The position numbers were made by a program, and so were the translations under genes. DNA of 64,000 nucleotides, taken from G965247475 sp965247475 (GTDB taxonomy: Bacteria > Chloroflexota > UBA11872). Every line of letters starts with the position of its first letter. Position 1 is the first letter of the stretch. Under the pieces are notes generated by a model. The model saw only the letters and a list, made by a program, of their open reading frames with translations, ran no database searches and was not told where the DNA came from. Positions 20,628 through 29,407 of the stretch are shown here, piece by piece. The stretch is from NCBI GenBank assembly GCA_965247475.1, contig OZ252016.1, positions 372,001 through 436,000 of the forward strand. The letters are read 5' to 3'.

Positions 20628-21319
20628 AGCTGCTCCTTGATGAGATGTGGCCCCCCGCGATCGCAGAGGCACTGCGGGACCGCGGGCATCAGGTCGTGGC
20701 CGTGGCAGAACGGCGTGATCTTTGCGATCGGCCTGACCAGGTGATCTTCGAGACGGCGCAGGGCCTGCGGCTGCGGGAAGGCACGATCGTGGACGCGACC
20801 ATCCTCGACGCGCCGGCGTCGACGACGAACCGCGCCCAGGCGCGCGACCCCGAGATGCATCAGGTCAAGAAGGGGAACCAGTGGTATTTCGGCATGAAGG
20901 CGCACATTGGGGTGGACGCGGACACGGGGGTGGTGCACAGCCTCATGACGACGGCGGCCAACGTGGCGGATATCACGCAAGTGCCGCGGCTCCTCCACGG
21001 GGCCGAGACGCGCGTATGGGGCGACGCGGGGTACGAGGGCGTGGCCCGGCGCCCCGAGCACCAGGGCCGGCGGATCCACTGGCAGGTGGCGCGGCGGCCG
21101 GGGCAGCGGCGGCGCTTGGCGCCCGGCAGCGCCGCCGCCCAGGCGGAGCAGCGCAAGGCCTCCATCCGGGCGAAGGTGGAGCATCCGTTTCTCTATGTGA
21201 AGCGCCACTTCGGCTACACGCAGGTGCGGTATCGCGGGTTGGCCAAGAACCGGACCCGGCTGTGTCTGTTGTTGGGGTTCGCCAATCTGCTGCTGGCGGA
21301 GCGCGCCGCGCCGGTGTAA
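20624..21319 (+). pseudogene. DUF5615 PIN-like toxin fused in frame to IS5-family transposase remnant
   Basis: The first ~46 codons (KLLLDEMWPPAIAEALRDRG, HQVVAVAERRDL) are the N-terminus of a DUF5615/Mut7-C PIN-like toxin. At about 20763 the sequence changes to the C-terminal half of an IS5-type transposase: GTIVDATIL (first Asp), GMKAHIGVDADTG, WGDAGYEG (second Asp) and KVEHPFLYVKRHFG (Glu). The frame continues unbroken to 21319, giving a 231-codon chimera. The toxin lacks its catalytic C-terminal part and the transposase lacks its N-terminal domain, so both are probably dead. Confidence 0.85.
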
Positions 21320-21509
21320 GCGGGCGAGTTGCGCCCCGCGCGGGGGCGCACGCGGCCTGCACCGCCACTTGACGGCGGCCCCAGCCCCAAAACGCCGCCA
21401 CCCCGCCACCCTCAGGTGCCTGGCCGCTGCCCTGGCGCTCTCGTGCCCCGGTTGTTCAGAGCTTTCCTAGTTTCCCGGCGGTGGACGGTGGTCGCGGCAA
21501 CCGCTGCAC

Positions 21510-22232
21510 TCATGGCTTGCCCACCACAGTCTGATGCTGCAGGGCCGAAGCGCGGCTCGAGGGCTCATCCAGACGCTGGCTCAGCACGAAGGTGCCTGTG
21601 GGAATGCGCGCCACGTAGCGCGGCACGTCCGCCGCGGGCACCGCCAGCACGGCGGCGCTGATGCGGACGGAGGCCCGGCGGGCGAGGCTGCCGTCATCCG
21701 ACGGCGCCTGCAGTGCCTCGCCGCGGTCGCTGCGCAGTTCCACCAGCAGCACGCCGCGACCTAGCACCTCCACCACCTGCGGCGCCGATCCGGACGTCGC
21801 CCGGTCTGCGCTGGGGTCGGGGCTTGCAACCAGAACATCAACGATCTGGGACGGCGGGACGACACCGCCCAGTGCGCGCGTGGCATCAACTGGGATCGCG
21901 ACCAGGGCGTGACCGGGTGGGATCGCCCCGGCGTGCGCCAGCAACGCGGCGCGGCGCGAGTCCGCCAGCTGTCCGGCCACGATGTACTGCCCTGCAGGAA
22001 TCGGCCCCGTGGCAAAGGCTCCCATGGCCGCCTCGAGCGAGGTGAGCGCGCCCGCCGGTCGCGCGGCCGGATTGACATCCCGCAGCGTCAGGTCCTCCGG
22101 CGTCAGCCGGTCACCGAGCGACACCGGCCGTGCCGCCGTGACGACCGGCGCCAGCTGCATGCTCTGATAGACCAGCACGCCCGCGGCAAGACCGAGAACC
22201 AGCCCCAGGGCCAGCAACCAATGTCGTCTCAT
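21510..22232 (-). CDS. cpaB: CpaB/RcpC-like Flp pilus assembly protein (SAF domain)
   Basis: A 240-residue protein with an N-terminal membrane anchor (WLLALGLVLGLAAGVLVYQS), then a SAF domain VVTAARPVSLGDRLTPEDL, IPAGQYIVAGQL and ALVAIPVDATRALGGVV, the pattern of CpaB, which in Tad systems helps secretin assembly. The start overlaps the stop of the upstream gene by ATGA. It is the last gene of a reverse-strand operon with TadE-like proteins and a Flp pilin, but no TadA ATPase, secretin or prepilin peptidase is present nearby. Confidence 0.85.
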   Translation of the reverse strand: MRRHWLLALGLVLGLAAGVLVYQSMQLAPVVTAARPVSLGDRLTPEDLTLRDVNPAARPAGALTSLEAAMGAFATGPIPAGQYIVAGQLADSRRAALLAHAGAIPPGHALVAIPVDATRALGGVVPPSQIVDVLVASPDPSADRATSGSAPQVVEVLGRGVLLVELRSDRGEALQAPSDDGSLARRASVRISAAVLAVPAADVPRYVARIPTGTFVLSQRLDEPSSRASALQHQTVVGKP

Positions 22233-24052
22233 GGGGTGTCCTCCCAGGTCGTGGCGCCCTGAAAGCGCACAGTGACGGCGATCGATCCATCCAGATCGAA
22301 GTCGCGCAGCGTCCCGTCGCCGTAGGTCACCCGGATCCGCGCCCGCAGGTGCAGCTCGTACGGACGGAGCTGGCCGTCGACGACCGGCGTCACGTCGTTC
22401 CATTGCAGCCGCAGGGGTTCGTCCGGTCCCCCGCTGCTTCCAGGTTGGGTGCCGCCCGGCCGGTCGTTCACCCCGCGAACGAAGGTCCACTGCTTGAGCG
22501 CGACGGTCGCCGCGGGGTCCGTGGACGGCGGCTCGACGGCCGCGCGGACCCAGAGATCGATCGGCGCGCCGCGCAGCACCTCTATGGCTGAGAAGCCCTC
22601 GACGCTGCCCGCCACCGCCGATCCCGCCACCACGGGCGCCACGCGAAGGGCGCCGGCGGGCGGGTCGTAGGCCGGCCGCGGCGTTGCCACCGGAGGCAAG
22701 GGACCGCCGGACGGTGTCGGCGATGTGCCCGGAGGCTGCGGGGATTCTGGCGACGGCGTCGTTGGATCCGGCTCCGGGTCACTGGGCGGTTGTGGTTCCG
22801 ACCCCGGCCGGTCGTCGGTCGGCGTCGGATCCGGTCCTGGACCGCCAGTCGGTCTTGGACCCGGCCCCGGCTGATTGGTCGGCGTCGGATCCGTCATCGG
22901 ACCACCGGTTGTGGGGCCGGACGATCCGCCGTCCGATCCATCGACCGGCGGCTGCGTCACCGTCACCGTAGGCGTCGACGTTACCGTTGGCGTCGATGTC
23001 ACGGTCGGCGTCGCCGTCACTGTCGGTTCCGGATCGACCACGGCTGTCGGCGTCAGAGAGGGCACGACGCCCGTGGTGAATCGGACCCGGTCGTCCTGGA
23101 AGAACACGATGCTCGTCGGGACGTAGCACCCGTTCCGCTTGCGGTAGTTCTGGTAAAAGGTGCCGGCTAGGAGCTCGCCGTTCACGTCACGGTTACGGCC
23201 GTTGAAGGCTGCCCCGTCGTAGGGGCTGCTCGCGCCCTTGCTGTAGCTGCCCAAATCGAAGGCGTAGAGATCGTTGGGCCGGTTGTCGGTGACCGTCTGG
23301 TAGTCGATGCCGCTCTCCGTCTCCACGTCCTGCGTGCCCGCGTAGTAGTCGGTCACCTTGTAGATGCCGGCCGGGATGGTGCAGTTCCCAACGCTCGGCG
23401 GCGTTGGCCTCGGTGACGGGGTCGGCGTCGGGGATGCCGTCGGGCGCGGCGTAGCCGTGGGCCTGGGTGTGGGCGTGGGATGCGCCAGCGCCACCCAGTG
23501 GCGCCGTGTCTCGTAGTGTCCCGGAACCGTGACCACCTCTTCCGTCTGGTGGTAGCCGTCGATCCAGCGGCGCTCGGTCGTCCAGTACCCCGGCACCCAG
23601 ACGGTGACCGACTCCTCGCGTTGCACCGTGACCCACCGGCCGTGATCCTCCCAGCGCGAGGTACTGACCCATTCGTCGTAGCTTTCCCAGTGCGACGTAT
23701 CGACCCAGACCATGCGGAGTTCCCAGTCGAATTCGCCCTGTACTGCTTCCCAATGTCCGCTTTCCACCCAGCGCCAGCGCTCTTCCCAGTAACCGGAGTC
23801 CACCCACACCAAGTGGGATTGCCATTCGAGCTCCTCGACAATTTGGGTCCGGGTCTCGTTCCGGCCCGGCACCCAGACGGTGTGGTCCTCCCAGCGGCCC
23901 GGCACCCAGATGGTGCGGGTTTCGACGACCGGCTCGATCCAGACGGTCTCGGTTTCCCAGTAGCCATGATCCGCCCGCGCGTCGGCGGCGAGACCGACGG
24001 CCAGCACGAGGCCGAGGGCTGCCACCAGCCATGCGGTCGCGCGCCGCATCAT
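22229..24052 (-). CDS. Secreted tryptophan-rich repeat protein with long Pro/Thr linkers
   Basis: A 607-residue exported protein. A signal peptide ends near ADARADHG. Residues 30-190 carry about a dozen imperfect W-x-x-G-x-W-E repeats such as WVPGRWEDH, WVDSGYWEE, WVESGHWEA and WVPGYWTTE. A TPTPRPTA linker leads to a compact domain of about 120 residues (CTIPAGIYKVTDYY, YAFDLGSYSKG, VFFQDDRVRF), then about 130 residues of Pro/Thr/Gly/Asp repeat, then a beta-rich C-terminal domain. The W repeat recalls WxxGxW/YXWGXW families. It is likely a surface or pilus-associated component of the element; no enzyme motif is seen. Confidence 0.8.
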   Translation of the reverse strand: MMRRATAWLVAALGLVLAVGLAADARADHGYWETETVWIEPVVETRTIWVPGRWEDHTVWVPGRNETRTQIVEELEWQSHLVWVDSGYWEERWRWVESGHWEAVQGEFDWELRMVWVDTSHWESYDEWVSTSRWEDHGRWVTVQREESVTVWVPGYWTTERRWIDGYHQTEEVVTVPGHYETRRHWVALAHPTPTPRPTATPRPTASPTPTPSPRPTPPSVGNCTIPAGIYKVTDYYAGTQDVETESGIDYQTVTDNRPNDLYAFDLGSYSKGASSPYDGAAFNGRNRDVNGELLAGTFYQNYRKRNGCYVPTSIVFFQDDRVRFTTGVVPSLTPTAVVDPEPTVTATPTVTSTPTVTSTPTVTVTQPPVDGSDGGSSGPTTGGPMTDPTPTNQPGPGPRPTGGPGPDPTPTDDRPGSEPQPPSDPEPDPTTPSPESPQPPGTSPTPSGGPLPPVATPRPAYDPPAGALRVAPVVAGSAVAGSVEGFSAIEVLRGAPIDLWVRAAVEPPSTDPAATVALKQWTFVRGVNDRPGGTQPGSSGGPDEPLRLQWNDVTPVVDGQLRPYELHLRARIRVTYGDGTLRDFDLDGSIAVTVRFQGATTWEDTP

Positions 24053-24968
24053 CTACGGCACCCTTCGACTGACGGCGACGTCCACCCAGAGCTGGTCGGA
24101 TGCGCGCCCGTCGAACACCAGGCCCGCCGCGACCTGCGTCACGCTCGGGTCGGTCAACAGCGTCCGCGCGTCATCGCCGATCGGCGTCGACAGGTCATCG
24201 AACCCGGCCGCCTGCCAGGCGGCCGGAGCGCCCACGGGCCAGACCCGGACCGCCCACCCGCCGTCCTCCACCGCGCGGACCTGACGGGCCTTGCGGCCGG
24301 ACCTGGTCCATCCCGCCCCGGCTCAGGGCGTGAGCGACCAGCGTCCGCAGGGCGCCGCGTTGTGCCTCGTCGACGGCAACCGTGGGCAGGCCCAGCTGCC
24401 TGCGGATCCGGATCACCCAATCGAGCAGCCGCTGCTCCTGGCGGACCAACTCGTCCGGGTCCGGCTGCGCGACAGCCTGGCCGGGCGCGACGGGCTTGGC
24501 ATCGCCGACAACCACGGCGACCGATGCATCGAACGGCGGCAGGACCGCATGCACTCGCGCCCGGCCGGATGCCCGCCCGGTCACGACGCCGGCCGGATCG
24601 ACCGTCAGCACGTCGCCATCGCTGGCGAACCAGCGCACCGGGGCGTCTTCGCGGGACGTGCCGTCCGCCAACGCCGCCACGGCCCGGAATCCCGCCCGCT
24701 CGCCTATTCCCAGCGCGACCGGCTCGTCCACGCCCGCGGTGATGCTCAGAGCGATGACGGCGACGCCGGCCGCCGGCAAGATCTCGGGACCGGCGGGCGC
24801 GGCTGTCACGACCGGCACGCCGCGGTCGGGCGGGGACCCACCGGCAGCCCCAAGCAGCCAGCCGGTCGCCGCGCTCAACCGCATGGTCGTGGCGGCGATC
24901 GCCACCGCGAGCAGCAGCGGCAGCCGGACCGAGCGCCCCGTGATCGATCGATGTCTCGGACTTCGCAT
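24053..24968 (-). pseudogene. BIG2-like plus CAP/SCP-like secreted protein, frameshifted
   Basis: The upstream frame (from 24968) has a signal-like hydrophobic start, a BIG_2 Ig-like domain (GFRAVAALADGTS, WFASDGDVLTVDPAGVVTG) and a start of a helical domain (QRLLDWVIRIRRQLGLPTV). At about 24295 the sense sequence moves to another frame, giving RKARQVRAVEDGGWAVRVW and LWVDVAVSRRVP at the stop. The combined tail resembles a CAP/SCP-like domain. A single indel explains it: real frameshift or sequencing error. The gene is tightly packed between TadE-like and W-rich genes, with its stop abutting the next start. Confidence 0.7.
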
Positions 24969-24972
24969 GGCA

Positions 24973-25398
24973 TCAACTCCTTGTCGTCGCGCTGGCGGTC
25001 ACCCGCAGCGCTTGGGTCCCGGGCAGGCCCGCCAGCCGCAGCAGCCCGGTGCGCACCGGGACCTCGGCCCGGATGGACACGGTGGGAGCGGCGGCGGACC
25101 GGTTGCGGATCGGATCGATCCCACCGGGATTGGTCACGGCGATCTCGGCCGCCGCGGCCACCGCGACTGCTTCGACCCCTGCGATCTGATGATTCAGCGG
25201 CTGGAGGTTCAGGCGTAGGTACTCGCGCGCGACGGCGGCCTGCTCCAGGGCATCGACGAACCGCAGCCGCTGGACGCGGATGGCGTTGATATCGATCACC
25301 AGCGCCGCCACGAGCAGAGTCGTGCGCAGCAGCACCAGCGTCATGCCAGAGACGCCGCCGGATTCGTCGGCCAGGGCGGAGCGGGCCCATCCGGTCAC
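24973..25398 (-). CDS. TadE/TadG-like pseudopilin
   Basis: A 141-residue protein with a short charged N-terminus (ARSALADESGG), one transmembrane helix (MTLVLLRTTLLVAALVIDI) and an extracytoplasmic domain with an amphipathic helix REYLRLNLQPLNHQI and beta strands. This layout is that of TadE/F/G minor pilins. Its start overlaps the stop of the next TadE-like gene by four bases. Expected to be processed by a prepilin peptidase not found in the window. Confidence 0.75.
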   Translation of the reverse strand: MTGWARSALADESGGVSGMTLVLLRTTLLVAALVIDINAIRVQRLRFVDALEQAAVAREYLRLNLQPLNHQIAGVEAVAVAAAAEIAVTNPGGIDPIRNRSAAAPTVSIRAEVPVRTGLLRLAGLPGTQALRVTASATTRS

Positions 25399-25757
25399 CG
25401 GTTCACCTCGCCCCGCGTGGTGAACTGCGAGCGCAGCGGCACATCCAGTTCCAGCGGGAAGGGGATGCGGACGCGTTGCGTGCTCTGCATCTCGACCGTC
25501 ACCGGCTCACGCCAGTCCACGGTGGCGGGCTCGATCGTGAGGAACACGTCGTCGGCGTTCAGCCCGGCAGCGACTAGGTCCGCCACCACCCGGGCGCGGA
25601 GGGCGGCGCTGTCACCGCCCTTCTGCGCCACCTGACGGGCCGTCGCGGCCGCCACGTGGTTCTGGGCCTGGCAGGCACCCAGCATCTGGGCACCGGCGAT
25701 GACGGCCAGCACGACGGGCACGATGACCAACATCGCCAGGACCGCCTCGGCGCCCAC
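25395..25757 (-). CDS. TadE-like pseudopilin
   Basis: A 120-residue protein with an N-terminal helix GAEAVLAMLVIVPVVLAVIAG containing the Glu five residues in that is typical of TadE-type pseudopilins, followed by QAQNHVAAATARQVAQKGG, common to TadE proteins, and a beta-strand tail ending SQFTTRGEVNR. The start is a GTG; an earlier start giving a longer leader is possible. It is translationally coupled to the following TadE-like gene. Confidence 0.8.
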   Translation of the reverse strand: MGAEAVLAMLVIVPVVLAVIAGAQMLGACQAQNHVAAATARQVAQKGGDSAALRARVVADLVAAGLNADDVFLTIEPATVDWREPVTVEMQSTQRVRIPFPLELDVPLRSQFTTRGEVNR

Positions 25758-25816
25758 CGCTCCCTGCTCCGACCCGGGCGCGACCCGGCGGCGCCCGGCC
25801 CGTCGGTCGCCTGGCC

Positions 25817-26008
25817 TTAGAGCCCCGTGAGGTCCGTCAGGACGCCCTCGAGATAGGTTGATAGGCCGTTGTTCCAGGCCACGATCGCCGCGCCGAAGAT
25901 GGCCACGCCGATCCCGGCGATCACGATGTATTCGGTGGCATTGCCGCGCTCGTCGGCGACAACGGTGCGCAGACCGGCCACCAGCCGGTCTTTGATCTGC
26001 ACAAGCAT
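25817..26008 (-). CDS. Flp-type pilin
   Basis: A 63-residue protein matching the small Flp/Fap pilins: a basic leader (MLVQIKDRLVAGLRTVVADERG), the processing-region NATEYIVIAGIGVAIFGAAI with Glu at +5, then a short tail. The ATG at 26008 fits the normal leader length. It would be the major pilin subunit of a thin type IVb-like filament. It heads the pilus-like portion of the operon. Confidence 0.87.
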   Translation of the reverse strand: MLVQIKDRLVAGLRTVVADERGNATEYIVIAGIGVAIFGAAIVAWNNGLSTYLEGVLTDLTGL

Positions 26009-26147
26009 TGGTTTTCTTCGCAGTCGTACGATGGGCGAAGGTCGGCGAAGACGTGCGCCGCGAGCCTCGCGGCCGGTCCTCGCGGGTCGGATCCGGCGCC
26101 GGCGGGGGTCGGCAACCACACGTCGTCCCCGCCGGCGCCTCAGGTAT

Positions 26148-27032
26148 TCATGGCCGGTTGCCCTCCTTCCCCTCGGTGCGCGTCGGCCACGGCGCACACA
26201 AGACGGTCTGTCGGTGGGCGCCGTTGGCAAAGGCGGGTTCCCACGCCGGGCCCAGCGGGTCGGCCAGGAACGCCGGCTCCCAGGCCACTGCGATCCGCAG
26301 CACGTCGTTCACGCCCCCGCTGCCGCCGTCCGCCAGCTCGCGCACGCCGGCCTCGACGGCATGGCGGAGGCTGGCCACTCGCGACCGCCGGCTGGTGGTG
26401 ATGCGCAATTCGGGGAAGACCGGGAACTCCGACCGCCACGCGCCCGACCGCCAGAAGCGCGCGTAGCGGCGCACTTTCCGCGTATAGCGGCGGAGCTCTT
26501 CCGTGCCCCGGTCAATCTCGAAGAAGAGCCAGTGGTCGCCGGCCGGGCTGTGCACTTGGGCCAGCCCATCGGGGTGAATCACCTGCCATCGCCCGCCCGC
26601 CCAGTACCGCATCCGCAGGTGCGGGTCGGAGTTCCAGCGCACCAGCTGATGACCGGTGGCGGCCTCCAGGGCCCGCCAGAGGGCGATGAAGCAACGGTTC
26701 ACCGCCAATTGATGCTGGGCCCGCTGCGGCGTGAACGCCTCGGGATCGCGGACGTAGGGAATCTGGGCGCGGGGCGCGTCGTCGATGTGCTCCAGCAGGT
26801 CGGCGCCCTTGGCCGACAGGCCGTACACGAAGCCGCTGCTGCCGCCGCCCACGCCGCCGGATGCCGTCCGGGCACGCACGACGAGGCCTTGCTGGTGGAG
26901 CGAGGTCAGGCAGCGCTGACCGGCACGCCGGCTGACCGGGTCGTAGACCACCTGATGCACCTGCGCGGCGTCCATGAAGCGGTGGGCGCGCAGCAGGCGC
27001 AGGACCTGGACCTGGCGGCGGGCCCAGATCAT
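26148..27032 (-). CDS. Replication-relaxation family protein
   Basis: A 294-residue protein of the replication-relaxation family found on plasmids and integrative elements of Gram-positive and Chloroflexota lineages. It opens with a winged-helix domain (QVQVLRLLRAHRFMDAAQVHQVVY, RCLTSLHQQGLVVRA) and continues with a nuclease-like fold containing HQLAVNRCFIAL, HPDGLAQV and HWLFFEIDRGTEELRRY, with a D/E-rich strand resembling the restriction-nuclease core. The ATG at 27032 gives the expected N-terminus. It probably initiates or relaxes element DNA for transfer. Confidence 0.85.
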   Translation of the reverse strand: MIWARRQVQVLRLLRAHRFMDAAQVHQVVYDPVSRRAGQRCLTSLHQQGLVVRARTASGGVGGGSSGFVYGLSAKGADLLEHIDDAPRAQIPYVRDPEAFTPQRAQHQLAVNRCFIALWRALEAATGHQLVRWNSDPHLRMRYWAGGRWQVIHPDGLAQVHSPAGDHWLFFEIDRGTEELRRYTRKVRRYARFWRSGAWRSEFPVFPELRITTSRRSRVASLRHAVEAGVRELADGGSGGVNDVLRIAVAWEPAFLADPLGPAWEPAFANGAHRQTVLCAPWPTRTEGKEGNRP

Positions 27033-27240
27033 GGGGAGACCTGAGGAATCAGCATGATAGTTACGCGAGGCGATGGCGATGGTTTTGTCGGAACATTGAT
27101 GAACAACCGAGAGTCGCCCAGGTTCGGAGTTCCATGGAATGTCGCTTCCGCGAGACGACGGTGGCGAGCGGCGAGGCGCGGGGGCTTGCGATGGAGCTGG
27201 CGATGCCGGATGCGCCGTGTCGCCGCGGCCCGCGGAGCCG

Positions 27241-28683
27241 TCACGCGTCGCTCCCCGGCCCGGCGGGCGCGTCGCCGCTCGGCTGCGCGGCCAGGTCGAC
27301 CCGACCGTGCGCGTCGTCCGGCGAGTCGCCGGGTGCATCGTTCGTTGTCGCGGCGTCCTCGGACGTGCCGCCCGCCGGATCGTCGCGCGCCGCGTCGGAC
27401 TTGGTCAGCGCGCCGTAGCGCGCGGCCACGAGCTCTTCCAGCTTCGCCCGCGGTTGCCCGAAGGCCGATCGGGCCTGCCCGCGGATGCGCGCCGCCCGTT
27501 CCGGGTCGCCGCGCGGCATCGGCGGCACCGTGGCCTCGAACGGGTGGGCCGGCCGGTTGTCGACCAGCGTCTTCACCACCATGTGATAGGCCGGCAGGTC
27601 GTCCAGCTCCGCCGGCGTGAAGGCTGGCGCCATCTCCATGGCGAAGTGCCGCGTCTGTTCCCGCAGGCCGCCGAACACCACGTGCGTGCGGGTGTTGAGC
27701 AGCACGCTGCTGATGATCCCCGAGAGCCGGCGATGGCCGGGGTTCTGGGTGGCCACCGCCAGCCCCACGCCGTAGCTGCGCGAGCGCTCGAAGAAGGCGC
27801 CCATGTCGCGCCCGGTGTCCAGAAAATCCTGGAACTCGTCGACGATCGCGAAGTACGGCGCCCGGTCGCTCGCCGGCCGCCGCAGCACCGCCTGCCAGAA
27901 TTGCGTCACCAGGATGCTGCCCAGCAGGCGCGACCCGGCCGCGCCCAGGGCGGTGTCGGCCTGGTCCAGGTTGACCAGCACGATCTCACCCCGCTGCAGC
28001 ACGCCGTCCCAGCGCACCGCCGAGCGCGGCTGCACCAGGATGTTGCGCACCCGCGGGTCCTGCACCAGCATGGCCATCCGCCGCAGCGCGCCGCCGAAGG
28101 TCATTTCGAACTGGCGGACCGAGATGCGATCGACCTGGTTCCGCCAGTAGGAGCGCAGGAAGGGGTCGGTGACGTTGGCCACCAGGCCCTCGCGCCAGTC
28201 GCGATCCATGAACAGCCGCTCCAGGTCGAGCATCGTCGGGTTGATTTGCGGATTGGCGGCCAGGGTGCGGAAGCCGTAGGCGAAGGCCTGCGACATCGAG
28301 GTGCCCCAGAGAAAGTCCTCACCGCGCACCAGTTCGCGCAGCAGTGAGTACACCGCCATGGCCACCCGGTCGCCTTCATCCGCGTCCCGCACGTCGAGGG
28401 GATTCAGGCCCACCGGCCAGTCGGTGTCGGAGAAGTCGAGCGCCACCACGTCCGCCTCGCGGGAAGCGGGAATGGCCGCTAGGAGCGACCGCGCCAGGTC
28501 GCCCTTGGGGTCCAGCAGCAGGATGCCGTGGCCTCGCCGGATGGCCGACAGGGCGAACCAGAACAGGAACGTGCTCTTGCCCACGCCGGTGGGACCGACC
28601 ACGAACAGATGCTTCAGCGCGTCGGCCGGCTTCAATCCATACGTCGCGCCCGCGTGGTGGTCATCCATCGGGCGGCTGTCCAA
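27241..28683 (-). CDS. VirD4/HerA-type conjugative coupling ATPase, motor domain
   Basis: A 480-residue ATPase. It has KHLFVVGPTGVGKSTFL with Walker A near residue 34, LLLDPKGDL, the all-alpha insert, Walker B FAIVDEFQDF near residue 282, AVATQNPGHR and VLLNTRTHVVFGG as in type IV coupling proteins. An acidic, Ala/Asp-rich tail follows. Two starts are possible (residues 1 or 6). The N-terminal membrane or accessory domain usual for the family is absent but appears to be encoded by the upstream gene, which overlaps it by 23 bases in another frame. Confidence 0.88.
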   Translation of the reverse strand: MDSRPMDDHHAGATYGLKPADALKHLFVVGPTGVGKSTFLFWFALSAIRRGHGILLLDPKGDLARSLLAAIPASREADVVALDFSDTDWPVGLNPLDVRDADEGDRVAMAVYSLLRELVRGEDFLWGTSMSQAFAYGFRTLAANPQINPTMLDLERLFMDRDWREGLVANVTDPFLRSYWRNQVDRISVRQFEMTFGGALRRMAMLVQDPRVRNILVQPRSAVRWDGVLQRGEIVLVNLDQADTALGAAGSRLLGSILVTQFWQAVLRRPASDRAPYFAIVDEFQDFLDTGRDMGAFFERSRSYGVGLAVATQNPGHRRLSGIISSVLLNTRTHVVFGGLREQTRHFAMEMAPAFTPAELDDLPAYHMVVKTLVDNRPAHPFEATVPPMPRGDPERAARIRGQARSAFGQPRAKLEELVAARYGALTKSDAARDDPAGGTSEDAATTNDAPGDSPDDAHGRVDLAAQPSGDAPAGPGSDA

Positions 28684-29407
28684 CGAACAGGTCCGTGTCG
28701 ATCGGCACCCGGCCTCGGCGTGGAGTCTGCCGGGTCCACACGCGTCGTCCTCGGAGCCCGACGAGATCGCCCCGCGGCCGGCCGGTCAGGGCGACGGCTT
28801 CCTCGACGCTCGCGGTGAATCTCGCCCCCGGCCAGGACTGCCGCGCGGCGACGGTGCGGACGTGCGCCCGGCGGCGCAAGGGCCGCCGGGCCACCAGCCG
28901 GTTGAACGGGCCGGCGCAGTCCTCGAAGACGGCACGGACCACTTTCAGGCGGTCCCGGGCGCTCCGTTTGTCCGGTCCCCGGACCAGGAGGTGCACCTCG
29001 AGGTCAACCAAGTGACCCCGAACCTTCGCCTCGGTCACGCCGGCCGCGGCCAGCTGTTCACGCGTGGCGCCTCGCGCCTGCGGCTCATATTTCTCGCCGG
29101 ACAGCGCGAAGCTGAGCATTTCGCGCAGGGCCTCGCCGGCGCCCCGACCAAGGTCTCGCAGGACCCGATCGTGTCCCGGCCAACGGCCGGCGCGCAGGGA
29201 GTCGACCGCGGCCCATCCCCACCGACGGGTCCGTGCGCTGCTCGGGCTGGCGATGGTGCGGATCACCACCAGTTCATCGGGCCCGAGCCCATGGAAGGCC
29301 AGATCCAGCAGTGGGCTGGCTTCCAGGTCGTCCCATAGCGGCAGCGCTCAGGACCGCTTCGGTCGGAGATAGGCGCCCAGGACAAACCAGGCCTCATCCG
29401 TCGTCAT
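28661..29407 (-). pseudogene. N-terminal half of the coupling protein, with an in-frame TGA
   Basis: From ATG 29407 the frame reads MTTDEAWFVLGAYLRPKRS, a TGA at 29350-29348, then without any shift ALPLWDDLEASPLLDLAFHG and about 225 more codons. The later part (SFALSGEKYEPQARGATREQ, VDLEVHLLVRGPD, FEDCAGPFNRLVARRPL) resembles the domain that precedes the ATPase core in TraM/VirD4-like proteins of integrative elements. The stop at codon 20 may abolish expression unless translation restarts at the downstream GTG (29269). Its ATG overlaps the preceding stop by ATGA. Adjacent genes use TGA as a true stop. Confidence 0.7.

Noticed and set aside
28661..29407. General recoding of TGA as an amino acid
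   Set aside because: Many intact genes here end in TGA within ATGA or GTGA overlaps, so TGA is a normal stop.
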